The position numbers and the translations under genes were made by a program. From NCBI GenBank assembly GCA_016125975.1, contig JAEFCZ010000017.1:1-33785 (forward strand): DNA of 33,785 nucleotides, in the 5' to 3' direction. Each line of letters begins with the position of its first letter. The first letter of the stretch is position 1. The notes below the pieces were generated by a model. It was not told where the DNA came from. It saw only the letters and a list, made by a program, of their open reading frames with translations, and searched no databases. This DNA comes from Candidatus Nitrosopumilus sp. (GTDB taxonomy: Archaea > Thermoproteota > Nitrososphaeria > Nitrososphaerales > Nitrosopumilaceae). Positions 7,786 through 16,670 of the stretch are shown here, piece by piece.

Positions 7786-9360
7786 TTGAAAACAACTATT
7801 GCTACTGTAACCGTAATTTCTGCAATTTTATTATCTGGTACTATAACTCCATCTTTTGCACTAGGTGATTATGATTTTCTTGCTGAATGGGGAGAATTTG
7901 GAATATCTACTCCTGGACACCTTTCATACCCTCAATTCATTGCAGTTGATGCTGAAGGAAATTCATACATTAGTGATTTAGGAAATAAACGAGTTCAAAA
8001 ATTCACTAGTTCTGGAGAATTCATTCTTAACTTTGGAGAAAGTGGAAAACAAGCTGGTCAATTCCATCACCCTTCTGGTGTTGGCGTTGATTCTGATTTT
8101 GTTTATGTTGCAGATCAAAATTTACATAAAATTCAAAAATTCACTCTTAATGGAACATTTGTAGGTGAATGGGGAAAATTTGGTAACAATGATGGTGAAC
8201 TCAAATCTCCAAAAGACATTGCAGTAGACTCTGGCTTTGTTTATGTCGTAGATGCTGATAATTATAGAATTCAAAAATTTACTACTGATGGTGAATTTGT
8301 GTTATCTTTTGGTTCTGGCGGTATGAATCATGATCAATTTCTTATTCTAACTGGCATTGCAATTGATGATGACGGCAATGTCTATGTTACTGACAAGGGA
8401 AATCGTAAAGTTGAAAAATTCTCTTCTGATGGTGTTTTGATTGAATCTTACCCATTACGTGGTACAAACCATGTCTTTGCACCTGAAGGAATTACTGTTG
8501 CCCCTGATGGAAAAATATTTGTCGTAAACTCTGCAGATAACAGAGTTTTGTATCTTGAACTTGATGATAACTTACGTTTAGATATCTTTGAGCAACTTGG
8601 ACCATTTGGAAATTCTTTTGTTGATCCAACCGATATTGCATTGGGATTTCAGGGTGACTTGTTGGTATTAGATTCTGCTGCACATAAAGTAAAATCATTT
8701 GAGACTCCATTTTATGATGAAACAAAAATGGTTCAAAGCACTGAAATTATTGCCCCCGAAGTAACTGAAGGCTATGAATTTGATGATATTGATCCTGTAA
8801 TTTTGGCTCCAAGTGACATTAAACTAGAGGCAACTGATTTGTTCACTCCTGTACCTATTGGTAAAGCCATTGCTGAAGATTTGCAAAGTGGAATCAAAAC
8901 AATCTTGAATAATGCTCCTGAAGAATTCTCTTTGGGTGTAAACAAGGTAACTTGGATTGCATTTGATAATGCAGGAAACACTGCTGAAGACTCTCAAAAC
9001 ATTACAGTCTTTGCATGTGGTAATGTTTACTCTGATTACAACATGATAGTTGGAACCGATGAGAATGATGTTCTTCAAGGAACTTCTAGTGATGACCTAA
9101 TCTTTGGATTATCTGGAAATGATATCATTAGTGGTCTAGAAGGAAATGATTGTATCTTTGGTGGAGATGGTGATGATATTGTCTATGGAAATGATGGATA
9201 TGACACCATTAGTGGAAATGGTGGCCATGATGTTCTCAAAGGTGATTCAGGCTCTGATGTAATTTATGGTGGATCAGGCTCTGATGTACTTGATGGTGGT
9301 TCAGAGAATGACAACTGTTATGATTCTCAAGAAAATGTAGTTCTAAACTGCAACGAATAG
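7786..9360 (+). CDS. Secreted NHL-repeat protein with HYR-like and RTX calcium-binding repeats
   Basis: Starts at TTG 7786 with a signal peptide (TVISAILLSGTITPSFALG, cleavage near 25). Residues about 30-310 form NHL-type propeller blades; each has a pattern like GVGVDSDFVYVADQNLHKIQ or AIDDDGNVYVTDKGNRKVEK. A HYR/Ig-like segment follows near 340-408 (GVNKVTWIAFDNAGN). The last ~95 residues are RTX nonapeptides of the type SGNDIISGLEGNDCIFGGDG, expected to bind calcium outside the cell. So this is an exported, probably surface-associated, protein, not a toxin. It follows the ABC exporter by 71 bases, but co-transcription is not shown. Its ligand is unknown. Confidence 0.85.
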   Translation: MKTTIATVTVISAILLSGTITPSFALGDYDFLAEWGEFGISTPGHLSYPQFIAVDAEGNSYISDLGNKRVQKFTSSGEFILNFGESGKQAGQFHHPSGVGVDSDFVYVADQNLHKIQKFTLNGTFVGEWGKFGNNDGELKSPKDIAVDSGFVYVVDADNYRIQKFTTDGEFVLSFGSGGMNHDQFLILTGIAIDDDGNVYVTDKGNRKVEKFSSDGVLIESYPLRGTNHVFAPEGITVAPDGKIFVVNSADNRVLYLELDDNLRLDIFEQLGPFGNSFVDPTDIALGFQGDLLVLDSAAHKVKSFETPFYDETKMVQSTEIIAPEVTEGYEFDDIDPVILAPSDIKLEATDLFTPVPIGKAIAEDLQSGIKTILNNAPEEFSLGVNKVTWIAFDNAGNTAEDSQNITVFACGNVYSDYNMIVGTDENDVLQGTSSDDLIFGLSGNDIISGLEGNDCIFGGDGDDIVYGNDGYDTISGNGGHDVLKGDSGSDVIYGGSGSDVLDGGSENDNCYDSQENVVLNCNE

Positions 9361-9366
9361 AATTTT

Positions 9367-9374
9367 CTATATAG
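9367..9374 (+). promoter_or_regulatory. CTATATAG promoter element upstream of pstS
   Basis: A perfect 8-base palindrome 73 bases before the pstS ATG. The same octamer lies upstream of the triple-repeat gene and of pstC. It may be the TATA box, with a leader of about 50 bases, or a site next to it. Confidence 0.45.
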
Positions 9375-9447
9375 TTAATAGAGTGATCTTGTTTTCCCGT
9401 AATCTATGATTGTTATTTGTAAATAAATTCCAAAACATGTTCTTTCA

Positions 9448-10701
9448 ATGAGAAGACAAGTAACATCAATACTGATGATCGCAGCACTAATTGCAATCGT
9501 ACCACCTCTTAATGCCACTGCCGACTCTATGCCAGAACCTCCTGCAGATAATTTAGAATTTAATCTGACTGGAGCAGGCGCAACATTTCCATTCCCCCTG
9601 ATTGATTTGTGGAGAGTTGAATACAACAATGTATACAACAATGTAAACCTAAACTACCAATCAATTGGAAGTGGTGGTGGAATTAAACAACACCTTGAAA
9701 AAACTGTAAACTTTGCAGCCTCAGATAAACCAATGAGTGAAAAAGAAAGAGAACTAGCTACAGGAACATTACACATTCCAGAATCAATTGGAGGTGTAGT
9801 TCTAGTTTACAATGTACCTGAAGTTCCAGACAAAGGAATGAAATTGACTGCCGATGTTGTAGCAAAAATCTTCTTAGGTGAAATTACAAAATGGAATGAT
9901 TCTGCAATTGCTGCAGAGAATCCAGGTTTGAATTTACCTGATGAAGACATAGTTACTGCACACAGATCAGATGGCTCAGGAACCACTTTCATCTTCACAG
10001 ATTATCTATCTGTTGTTAGTCCAACATGGGATGAACAGATAGGTGCAGGTAAATCTGTACCATGGCCTTCAGGTCTTGCTGCTGCAGGAAACGAAGGTGT
10101 TGCTGGAATTGTCAAGTCAACTGAGTATTCAATTGGATACATTGAACTTGCATACGCATTCCAAACTGGAATGAGTTTTGCATTCATTGAAAATGCTGAC
10201 AAGACTGCATTTATCGAACCAACATTAGACAGCATCTCTGCTGCATCTAGTGGAGTTGCTGATGATTTACCTGCAGCTGAAGATAGCTGGGTTGGAGTAT
10301 CACTTGTAAATGCATCTGGTCCAGATTCATATCCACTCGCTAGTTTCACATACTTACTTGTGTATGATGATCTAAAACCAGTCACTGACAATAAAGAACA
10401 GGCAAAAGCTATAATCCATCTCATTTACTGGATGATTACTGATGGACAAGAATACTCTTCTAGCTTACTATATGTCCCATTAGCAGACAAAGTGGTTGAA
10501 CTAGGAAAACAAGGTCTATCCCAAGTAACCTATGACGGTGAAGTACTCTGGAATTATGAAGCATCTGCAGACAGCGGTACATTAGAAATTCCAAAATGGA
10601 TTAGAGATAATGCAAAATGGTGGTCAGAAGGAAAGATTACTGATCAAGACTATATCTACGGACTACAATTCCTCATTAAAGAAGGAATTCTCAAAGTCTA
10701 A
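9448..10701 (+). CDS. pstS: Phosphate ABC transporter substrate-binding protein PstS
   Basis: Extracytoplasmic phosphate receptor of the Pst system. A signal peptide occupies residues 1-26 (RRQVTSILMIAALIAIVPP then Ala-rich cleavage region). PstS signatures follow: LTGAGATFPFPLIDLW near 40-55, YQSIGSGGGIKQH near 71-83, FAASDKPMS near 90-98, FLGEITKWND near 142-151, HRSDGSGTTFIFTDYLS near 172-188 and SIGYIELAYA near 228-237. The Ser, Asp and Arg of these motifs coordinate phosphate in the family. The last 35 residues form an extra tail (IPKWIRDNAKWWSEGK then GLQFLIKEGIL) also seen in the partial protein at 3-83. The membrane and ATP subunits are encoded at 13934-16670. A T-rich terminator-like tract follows. 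Confidence 0.93.
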   Translation: MRRQVTSILMIAALIAIVPPLNATADSMPEPPADNLEFNLTGAGATFPFPLIDLWRVEYNNVYNNVNLNYQSIGSGGGIKQHLEKTVNFAASDKPMSEKERELATGTLHIPESIGGVVLVYNVPEVPDKGMKLTADVVAKIFLGEITKWNDSAIAAENPGLNLPDEDIVTAHRSDGSGTTFIFTDYLSVVSPTWDEQIGAGKSVPWPSGLAAAGNEGVAGIVKSTEYSIGYIELAYAFQTGMSFAFIENADKTAFIEPTLDSISAASSGVADDLPAAEDSWVGVSLVNASGPDSYPLASFTYLLVYDDLKPVTDNKEQAKAIIHLIYWMITDGQEYSSSLLYVPLADKVVELGKQGLSQVTYDGEVLWNYEASADSGTLEIPKWIRDNAKWWSEGKITDQDYIYGLQFLIKEGILKV

Positions 10702-10705
10702 ACCC

Positions 10706-10726
10706 TTTTCTTTTTACTTTATTTTT
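10706..10726 (+). terminator. T-rich tract after pstS
   Basis: Three T-runs (TTTTCTTTTT, CTTT and ATTTTT) begin five bases after the stop codon. This fits an archaeal U-tract terminator; no hairpin is needed or seen. A nearly identical tract follows the next gene. Confidence 0.45.
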
Positions 10727-10787
10727 GGAACTTGATATTACAATTTGTTGTTCCAATTTTTTAGAATTACATTTTCACAAAATTATT

Positions 10788-10805
10788 CTATATAGTATTA
10801 CGATG
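10788..10805 (+). promoter_or_regulatory. CTATATAG-N3-TACGATG element upstream of the triple-repeat gene
   Basis: The octamer CTATATAG is followed after three bases by TACGATG. The same two words with the same spacing occur upstream of pstC at 13863-13880. The element lies about 75-90 bases before the ATG at 10879. This suggests shared control with phosphate transport. Confidence 0.5.
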
Positions 10806-10878
10806 ACTATCTATTGTTATATCCCACTCGGATAGAATAAGGATCCAGCTTATACTATAATTCAAAATATGACTTGCA

Positions 10879-12474
10879 ATGACAACAAAAAACGTAATGA
10901 TGACAACAACATTCAGTTTAGTTGCAATTCTTGCAATTGGAACTATTGCTGAATTTAACAGTGCATTTGCAGAAGAAGAATCAACTACAAGATACAAAAT
11001 GGCAGATGATATAGAAGCAATTCTAACATTTACCTTTAGAGATGGTGTTGAAGTACACAACTTCCCAGTATTTAATATGGGTGAAGATTTTGTTGATAAT
11101 AGTGGAATCTCATTTCAAGTAGAAGGTATCTTGAACGAAGCTCCTCATTTACATGAAGCACTAGACCAAGCATATCAATACAGACTTCAAACTTCAGGCG
11201 GTTCAAGTTTTGAATACGATTACCGATATTTTGAAGTAGATGTTGATTTTGTTAAACACGGTGAAGTGATTAAAACTCTAAACTATCATGATTGTGATGT
11301 TAGCGATTATGAAGTGAAAACACTTAGAGATGATCAAGAAAGTTACATGTCCTCTAAGACTGGTTTTGCCATAGTTGATCATATCGATTTCAATTGTGGT
11401 GGATTAGATGGTATTGGTATTGATGTTTCTCCTGTAAGAGTATCTGAAAGAACATACACTGACTATGGTACACTTGACTACAAATTTGCAAATGATGTAA
11501 GAACATTTGTCACTTTTGAATTTGATGAAGGAATTGAAAGAATTGAATTCCCATTCTTTGAAATTACTTCTGGATTTTCTGAAGATGCTGACAATGTTGC
11601 TGCTCAATTTGAAGTAGAAAGTGTTGTAGCTGATTACCAATTGCTATATGAGGCAATTGACAAATCAAGACAAGTTTCTGGACTTACTTTAGCATTCAAC
11701 AATGACTTTGATGCCTTTGTTGAATTTACTAAGGATGATCAGACTCTTCGTGCACTAGACTATAGAGACTGTATTGTAGATACTGCACAAATCACTACCT
11801 GGCAAGATAAAGAAGATGGGTATACTGGAAAATCTGGATTTGCAATGGTTAACCAAATTGGCTTTACTTGTGCTGGACTAACTCCAGTTAATGACAATTT
11901 AGAATCACTATATGGTGATGTCCCAATTTGGAAAACAAATTATGTGTCCAACGTTCTTCCAACACATGAATTTCCAACCACTGGAAATGTTCATGCAGTA
12001 GCCACATTTACCTATGAAGAAGGACAAGAAGTAATTGACTTCCCATTCTATGATCAAGGTGATGTTTTGGCAAAATCTAGTCCAACTTTCACACTTGAAG
12101 GAATTGTTGATGATACCCCACTACTGTATAATGTAATAGATGAAAATCTTAGCATTCAAAGTCAAACTGGAACAAATCCTGTTTTGCAGTTATTCCAAGT
12201 TGACATTGATTTGATTGCAGATGGGAAACATATTCGTTCCTTCAACTATGTAGATTGTAGGGTAACAGATTATGTTGTTGAATCAGACCGCGATAAAGAA
12301 GATGGTTACTTTAAGGGATTTGCTTTAGCAAACATCATTGACTTTGAATGTACGGGATATCATTCAAACAATCCAATCTATGATACAATGTTTGAAGTAG
12401 ACTCTGCAAAGAACATTAGTTCAGCAGATCTTAGAGATACCCAAAACTGGGATAGAGGTTTCTACGTACAGTAG
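10879..12474 (+). CDS. Secreted protein with three tandem ~135-residue repeats, function unknown
   Basis: The 531-residue protein begins with a signal peptide (residues about 10-31, ending NSAFAEEE). The mature part consists of three homologous units, roughly 41-176, 200-334 and 370-494. Each unit has a strand pattern like LTFTFRDGVEVHNFPVF, VTFEFDEGIERIEFPFF or ATFTYEEGQEVIDFPFY. Each also has [N/D]Y-x-DC (Cys139, 298, 460) and a second Cys 31-34 residues later (Cys173, 331, 491), probably disulfide-bonded pairs. I do not recognise the family. It sits between pstS and the pst membrane genes and shares a promoter pattern with pstC, which suggests an extracellular role linked to phosphate supply. 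That link is inference. Confidence 0.8.
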   Translation: MTTKNVMMTTTFSLVAILAIGTIAEFNSAFAEEESTTRYKMADDIEAILTFTFRDGVEVHNFPVFNMGEDFVDNSGISFQVEGILNEAPHLHEALDQAYQYRLQTSGGSSFEYDYRYFEVDVDFVKHGEVIKTLNYHDCDVSDYEVKTLRDDQESYMSSKTGFAIVDHIDFNCGGLDGIGIDVSPVRVSERTYTDYGTLDYKFANDVRTFVTFEFDEGIERIEFPFFEITSGFSEDADNVAAQFEVESVVADYQLLYEAIDKSRQVSGLTLAFNNDFDAFVEFTKDDQTLRALDYRDCIVDTAQITTWQDKEDGYTGKSGFAMVNQIGFTCAGLTPVNDNLESLYGDVPIWKTNYVSNVLPTHEFPTTGNVHAVATFTYEEGQEVIDFPFYDQGDVLAKSSPTFTLEGIVDDTPLLYNVIDENLSIQSQTGTNPVLQLFQVDIDLIADGKHIRSFNYVDCRVTDYVVESDRDKEDGYFKGFALANIIDFECTGYHSNNPIYDTMFEVDSAKNISSADLRDTQNWDRGFYVQ

Positions 12475-12478
12475 ATTC

Positions 12479-12498
12479 ATTTCTTTTTCTTTATTTTT
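12479..12498 (+). terminator. T-rich tract after the triple-repeat gene
   Basis: A tract of CATTTCTTTTTCTTTATTTTT character follows the stop within a few bases and strongly resembles the tract after pstS. It probably ends transcription of the triple-repeat gene. Confidence 0.4.
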
Positions 12499-12507
12499 GA
12501 TTTAATT

Positions 12508-12756
12508 TTAGATTGTTGCCAAATGGTTTGCCGTACAACTGGCGTATCCTGTAACATCACTAAAGTGTCCAGTCAACCAGATGTATGCATTTGCAACTGT
12601 TGATGAATCAATCATTCCTGTATATTTCCAACACAATACCTGAGAGAACCACTCAATCATTTCCTCATAATATGGGTGAAAACCAGATAAATCATATACT
12701 ATGAGTAAATTTTTGACAAATAAGGTTATTTTTTCAAAAAATTCTTTTTCTTGTGC
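12508..12756 (-). pseudogene. Start-less ORF, probable gene remnant
   Basis: The minus strand is open for 82 codons between TAG (12757-12759) and TAA (12508-12510), but no ATG, GTG or TTG occurs in frame until an internal Met at 12660. The translation looks protein-like rather than random: it contains YDLSGFHPYYEEMIEWFSQV and WLTGHFSDVTGYASCTANH. Starting at 12660 would give only 50 residues. I do not recognise the family. It is probably the surviving C-terminal part of a decayed gene; alternatively it is a 50-residue protein or uses an unusual start. It fills an otherwise gene-free gap of 298 bases. Confidence 0.4.
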
Positions 12757-12772
12757 CTAAGAATTTCAAAAA

Positions 12773-13816
12773 TTATTCTTCTTTGATGATACTTTGAATA
12801 TTTTCATCTATGGCTACTTCTGCAATATCTCCTGAATACTCTGCAATTCGTCTCAAGTCTTGCAGAATGAATCTAATTGAAATGGAGTTTTTATCAGAAT
12901 CTGAAACCTTGGACATTATCTGTCGTTCATCTTCAATAATATCTGCTACTTTTTGTGCTACTTTTTCACCTTTGATGAAGTCTTGATTTTGAACTGCTTC
13001 AATTGCCTCTTCAAATACTGTAAGTGATTCTTCAGATAATTTTTTAATTTTATTGAATAATTTTGTGTCTAGTTTTCCTTCAATGAATTTTTTTCTTTTT
13101 GCAACATGCGATGCATGGTCTGCAATTCTTTCAATTCTTGTAACTATTGCTCTATATCCAAGACAATCTGATGGTTTTCTTAATCCCATATCTTGTAATA
13201 TGTTTTCATTTTCTACTGCCAATACTAGGTTGCGTCTCATGTATAACCCAAATCTGTCTACTTCATCATCCATGTTTACTACTTCATCTGCATGGATGTC
13301 ATCTTCTTCATCAATACTTTCAATGGACTCTCTTACCATGTTGCTTGCCATAAGATACATTCTCTTCAATGCAGTTTCAAATGATAATTCTGGTAATCTA
13401 GTTAGAATTTGAATTGAGATTTTCTCTGAACTAGATTCTACGATCTCAGTTCCGATCATACTTGTTCTAACTAATTCTCTAACATTTCTAGAGTGTTCTG
13501 CAGGAAGTCTGATTCCTTTTGATTTTATCTCAATTGTATTGTATCCTCTAAGATACGCTGCAATGATCTTTCTCTTTATGGAATCTCCTGTATCTTTTTG
13601 GCTAGATGGAATAACTGCTATTGTCTTTTTTTCGCTATTGGCCTTTTCATTTGAAAATAATGTTAATGATTGATTGGAATTCTTTACAATTGTTACATTT
13701 TGACCTACTTTGATCTTTAATTCTTCAATCCAATTTTTTGGCAGTGAAATGATGTATGTGGAACCCCCGCTTAATTGTATACGCCTAGTTTGCTTGGCAC
13801 TTTCAATGGTTTCCAA
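12773..13816 (-). CDS. AbrB-PhoU fusion, phosphate uptake regulator
   Basis: The 347-residue protein joins an N-terminal swapped-hairpin AbrB/SpoVT-like DNA-binding domain to a PhoU domain pair. The AbrB part, about 10-57, has RRIQLSGGSTYIISLPKNWI, then KVGQNVTIVKN. The PhoU part (about 120-345) has helical repeats with acidic metal-binding-type motifs, e.g. DEEDDIHADEVVNMDDEVDR near 168-187 and RIERIADHASHVAKR near 230. Proteins of this layout are common in archaea and are thought to regulate phosphate transport genes. It is divergent from pstC with 117 bases between, so it may control pstC and itself. A second, shorter PhoU is encoded at 16670. Confidence 0.85.
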   Translation of the reverse strand: METIESAKQTRRIQLSGGSTYIISLPKNWIEELKIKVGQNVTIVKNSNQSLTLFSNEKANSEKKTIAVIPSSQKDTGDSIKRKIIAAYLRGYNTIEIKSKGIRLPAEHSRNVRELVRTSMIGTEIVESSSEKISIQILTRLPELSFETALKRMYLMASNMVRESIESIDEEDDIHADEVVNMDDEVDRFGLYMRRNLVLAVENENILQDMGLRKPSDCLGYRAIVTRIERIADHASHVAKRKKFIEGKLDTKLFNKIKKLSEESLTVFEEAIEAVQNQDFIKGEKVAQKVADIIEDERQIMSKVSDSDKNSISIRFILQDLRRIAEYSGDIAEVAIDENIQSIIKEE

Positions 13817-13862
13817 TCAAATTCCATTAGAAATTTTTGTTATTTACAATTTAGTTGAGGAT

Positions 13863-13880
13863 CTATATAGAACTACGATG
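13863..13880 (+). promoter_or_regulatory. CTATATAG-N3-TACGATG element upstream of pstC
   Basis: CTATATAG at 13863-13870 and TACGATG at 13874-13880 lie 54-71 bases before the pstC start, in the gap shared with the divergent AbrB-PhoU gene. The spacing equals that of the copy at 10788-10805. CTATATAG probably serves as TATA box and TACGATG as an adjoining regulator site. Confidence 0.5.
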
Positions 13881-13933
13881 TTCTCATAAAATATGATCAG
13901 ATCCTAGATAACATCAAATTCGCGCCCAAAATT

Positions 13934-14911
13934 GTGGGAAAGATAAATCTAAACCAAAAAAAACCTAGTCGACGTCCAATCTCTGATAAAATTTTCAAAA
14001 TTGGTGCCACTGTTGCTGGTGTTTATGTTTTAGTTATGGTTGCTTTACTAGTTTTTCAATTATTTTCTGAGTCTTATCCAATTTGGGAAGAAGACGGTCT
14101 TGCTTTTATTTCTGGAACTGATTGGAACGCAGTTGAAGGACGTGAATCCTTTGGTGCATTACCCTATATCTTAGGAACTTTGGTAACTGCCGCACTTGCA
14201 ATGGTAATTGGTGTTCCACTTAGTATTGGAATTGCAATGTTCATCTCTGATGCCCCTGCAAAGATTGGTGGTCCATTAGGATTTATTGTTGAACTCTTAG
14301 CTGCAGTTCCAAGTGTAATTTATGGACTTTGGGGTTTGTTTGTTTTTAGAATTTATTTCAAAGACTGGATAGAAAAACCACTACATGATGCGTTTGGTGA
14401 TTCTATTTGGTTATTTTCTGGAACGCCATTTGGGTTAGATATTATCACTGCAAGTGTAATTTTAGCAATTATGATTATTCCTACCGTTTCAGCTGTATCT
14501 CGTGAAGTAATGAAGGCAGTTCCTCAACAACAAAAAGAAGCTGCATACATGCTTGGCGCAACAAAATGGGAGATGTTCAAACTAGCAGTGTTCCCATATT
14601 CTAAAACTGGTTTGATTGGTGCCTCTATCCTTGGATTAGGCAGAGCCGTAGGTGAAACCATGGCTGTAACTATGTTAATTGGAAATGCAACTGGAATTGC
14701 TGCAATCCCATCTTCTTTTTTCAAACCAAGCCAAACAATGTCAAGTATTATTGCAAATGAATTCGTTGAAGCATCTCCTGCGTCCTTACATCTTCCTGCG
14801 TTAATTGGTGTTGCATTGGTTTTACTGTTAATAGCAATTGCAATCAATGTTGTAGCTCACATACTCGTTACTAGAATGCTCAAAGTAAAGGAGGGTGCAA
14901 TTAACAATTGA
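13934..14911 (+). CDS. pstC: Phosphate ABC transporter permease PstC
   Basis: One of the two membrane channels of the Pst phosphate importer. GTG start, 325 residues. A first membrane helix lies near 27-47, an outside loop with YPIWEEDGLAFISGTDWN near 52-69, then five more helices. The permease signature lies near 195-225: VSREVMKAVPQQQKEAAYML, then GATKWEMFKLAVFPYSKTG (the EAA loop that contacts PstB). GRAVGETMAVTMLIGN near 237-252 is also conserved in PstC/PstA. It is the first gene of the operon pstC-pstA-pstB-phoU and overlaps pstA by four bases. Confidence 0.93.
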   Translation: MGKINLNQKKPSRRPISDKIFKIGATVAGVYVLVMVALLVFQLFSESYPIWEEDGLAFISGTDWNAVEGRESFGALPYILGTLVTAALAMVIGVPLSIGIAMFISDAPAKIGGPLGFIVELLAAVPSVIYGLWGLFVFRIYFKDWIEKPLHDAFGDSIWLFSGTPFGLDIITASVILAIMIIPTVSAVSREVMKAVPQQQKEAAYMLGATKWEMFKLAVFPYSKTGLIGASILGLGRAVGETMAVTMLIGNATGIAAIPSSFFKPSQTMSSIIANEFVEASPASLHLPALIGVALVLLLIAIAINVVAHILVTRMLKVKEGAINN

Positions 14912-15840
14912 GTACCACAAATGAACGAAGACAAGAATATCGTGCTATGTTCAAACAAAATGTAGAGAAACGTCTAGTCGTTGATAAGGTTGTAAGGATT
15001 ATTGTTTTTGCATGTGTTATTATCGCAATTATTCCTCTGGGAAGTATTCTTGTCGAAGTCTTCAAAAATGGAATTGCTGCAATAAGCTATGAATTTTTGA
15101 CTGAAACTCCTGGTGCCATTGGTTCTGGTGAAGGAGGAATTGGTCCTGCTATTCAAGGTACTCTGATAATTATTGGTCTTTCAAGTTTGATTGGAGTCCC
15201 GATTGGTGTAATGTCTGGAATTTACCTTTCTGAATATGGGGATAACAAACTTGCAAAGTCAATTCGATTCTTCAATGATGTGTTTATGGAATTCCCATCA
15301 ATCGTTCTTGGAATCTTTGCATTCTTGGTAATTGTATTGATTCTAGGACACTTTTCTGTATGGGCAGGAGCTTTTGCACTTTCTTTGATTATGTTCCCTA
15401 TTGTTGCAAGAACAACTGAAGAATCTCTCAAGATGGTTCCAGTAACATACCGTGAAGCTGGAACTGCACTTGGGCTCAAAAAATGGGTAATTACCTTCAG
15501 AATTGTAATTTCTGCTGCCAAAAATGGTATGATTACTGGTATCTTGCTTTCTGTATCTAGAATTGGAGGAGAAACTGCTCCTTTAATCATGACTATCCTT
15601 GGAAGTAGTCAATTCTTTAGTAGCATGGATGTTCCAATGGATGCACTTCCATTAAGGATTTGGAGATTGTCCTTGTTGCCTTATGATAGTGCTCAACTAC
15701 AAGGTTGGGGTGCTGCACTTGTCTTGATCTTTATCATTCTTGGAATCAATCTTGCTGTACGATACTTCTTTGCAAATAAGAAAGGCAAGAATGGATTTTT
15801 CGGACAATTAATTAAGAAAGGAGTAAAAACTAAAAATTGA
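14908..15840 (+). CDS. pstA: Phosphate ABC transporter permease PstA
   Basis: Second membrane subunit of the phosphate importer, 310 residues. The TTG start overlaps the pstC stop (TTGA), and a GGAGGG ribosome-binding site lies at 14890-14895. Six membrane helices are expected: near 30-55, 85-110, 135-160, 160-180, 200-225 and 268-292. The PstA EAA loop is [20 protein letters not shown] followed by [12 protein letters not shown], near 170-200. [20 protein letters not shown] near 216-235 is the matching core motif. It pairs with PstC and contacts PstB. Confidence 0.93.
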   Translation: MSTTNERRQEYRAMFKQNVEKRLVVDKVVRIIVFACVIIAIIPLGSILVEVFKNGIAAISYEFLTETPGAIGSGEGGIGPAIQGTLIIIGLSSLIGVPIGVMSGIYLSEYGDNKLAKSIRFFNDVFMEFPSIVLGIFAFLVIVLILGHFSVWAGAFALSLIMFPIVARTTEESLKMVPVTYREAGTALGLKKWVITFRIVISAAKNGMITGILLSVSRIGGETAPLIMTILGSSQFFSSMDVPMDALPLRIWRLSLLPYDSAQLQGWGAALVLIFIILGINLAVRYFFANKKGKNGFFGQLIKKGVKTKN

Positions 15841-16670
15841 CAGCATTGAGTGTAAAACCAACTAATATGGAAACACAAGTTGAATCTGATCCATCCCCAA
15901 CAATTGATTCTGAAAAATACAAGATGGTTGCTGAAAATGTCACAATCAGTTATGATGGCATTGAAGCTGTAAAAGATGTCACAATGAAATTCAAAGAAAA
16001 ATCTGTTACTGCTTTGATTGGTCCTTCTGGATGTGGAAAGACTACGTTTCTTCGTTGTTTGAATAGAATGCATGACATGACAAAAAATGCCAAAGTAGAT
16101 GGCAAAGTTATGATTGACAATATTGATCTTTACAACAAATCCATTGATCCAATTTACCACAGACGAAAAGTTGGAATGGTTTTCCAAAAACCAAACCCCT
16201 TCCCTACAATGTCAATTTATGACAATGTAACTGCTGGACTAAAATTAAATGGTATTAGAAACAAAAAAATCCTTGATGAAATTGTAGAGGATTCTCTAAA
16301 AATGGCATATCTTTGGGGTGAAGTAAAAAGTGATTTAAAAAAATCTGCAATTGAATTGTCTGGTGGTCAACAACAACGTCTTTGTATTGCAAGAGCATTA
16401 GCAATCCAGCCTGAAGTTTTACTAATGGATGAGCCTGCATCCGCCCTTGATCCTATTGCAACTCAAAAGATTGAAGAAACAATCACCGAACTCAAAAAAG
16501 AGTATACTATCATCATCGTTACACACAACATGCAGCAAGCAGTGAGAGTTTCTGATTATACTGGATTCATGTATCTTGGAGATTTGGTAGAGTTTAGAGA
16601 AACAAAGAAACTCTTTACAGATCCTAAAAATGAATTAACTGCAAAATATGTTCAAGGTCAATTTGGATAA
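15837..16670 (+). CDS. pstB: Phosphate ABC transporter ATP-binding protein PstB
   Basis: ATPase that powers phosphate import. 277 residues from TTG 15837, which overlaps the pstA stop (TTGA); ATG 15867 is an alternative that would drop a ten-residue leader. Walker [10 protein letters not shown] near 62-70, Q-loop [19 protein letters not shown] near 112-130 (a PstB hallmark), signature LSGGQQQR near 174-181, and Walker [13 protein letters not shown] near 195-206. The switch His lies in [19 protein letters not shown]. The first ~25 residues are a polar extension. The order pstC-pstA-pstB-phoU matches the classical operon. Confidence 0.95.
   Translation: MTALSVKPTNMETQVESDPSPTIDSEKYKMVAENVTISYDGIEAVKDVTMKFKEKSVTALIGPSGCGKTTFLRCLNRMHDMTKNAKVDGKVMIDNIDLYNKSIDPIYHRRKVGMVFQKPNPFPTMSIYDNVTAGLKLNGIRNKKILDEIVEDSLKMAYLWGEVKSDLKKSAIELSGGQQQRLCIARALAIQPEVLLMDEPASALDPIATQKIEETITELKKEYTIIIVTHNMQQAVRVSDYTGFMYLGDLVEFRETKKLFTDPKNELTAKYVQGQFG

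Noticed and set aside
9054-9350. RTX repeats as a hemolysin-type toxin
   Set aside because: No toxin domain, activating acyltransferase or type I secretion gene is present; the repeats sit on an NHL propeller with a normal signal peptide.
12475-12772. Structured RNA or tRNA in the gap after the triple-repeat gene
   Set aside because: No cloverleaf or GC-rich paired segment is visible; the open minus-strand frame explains the conserved look better.
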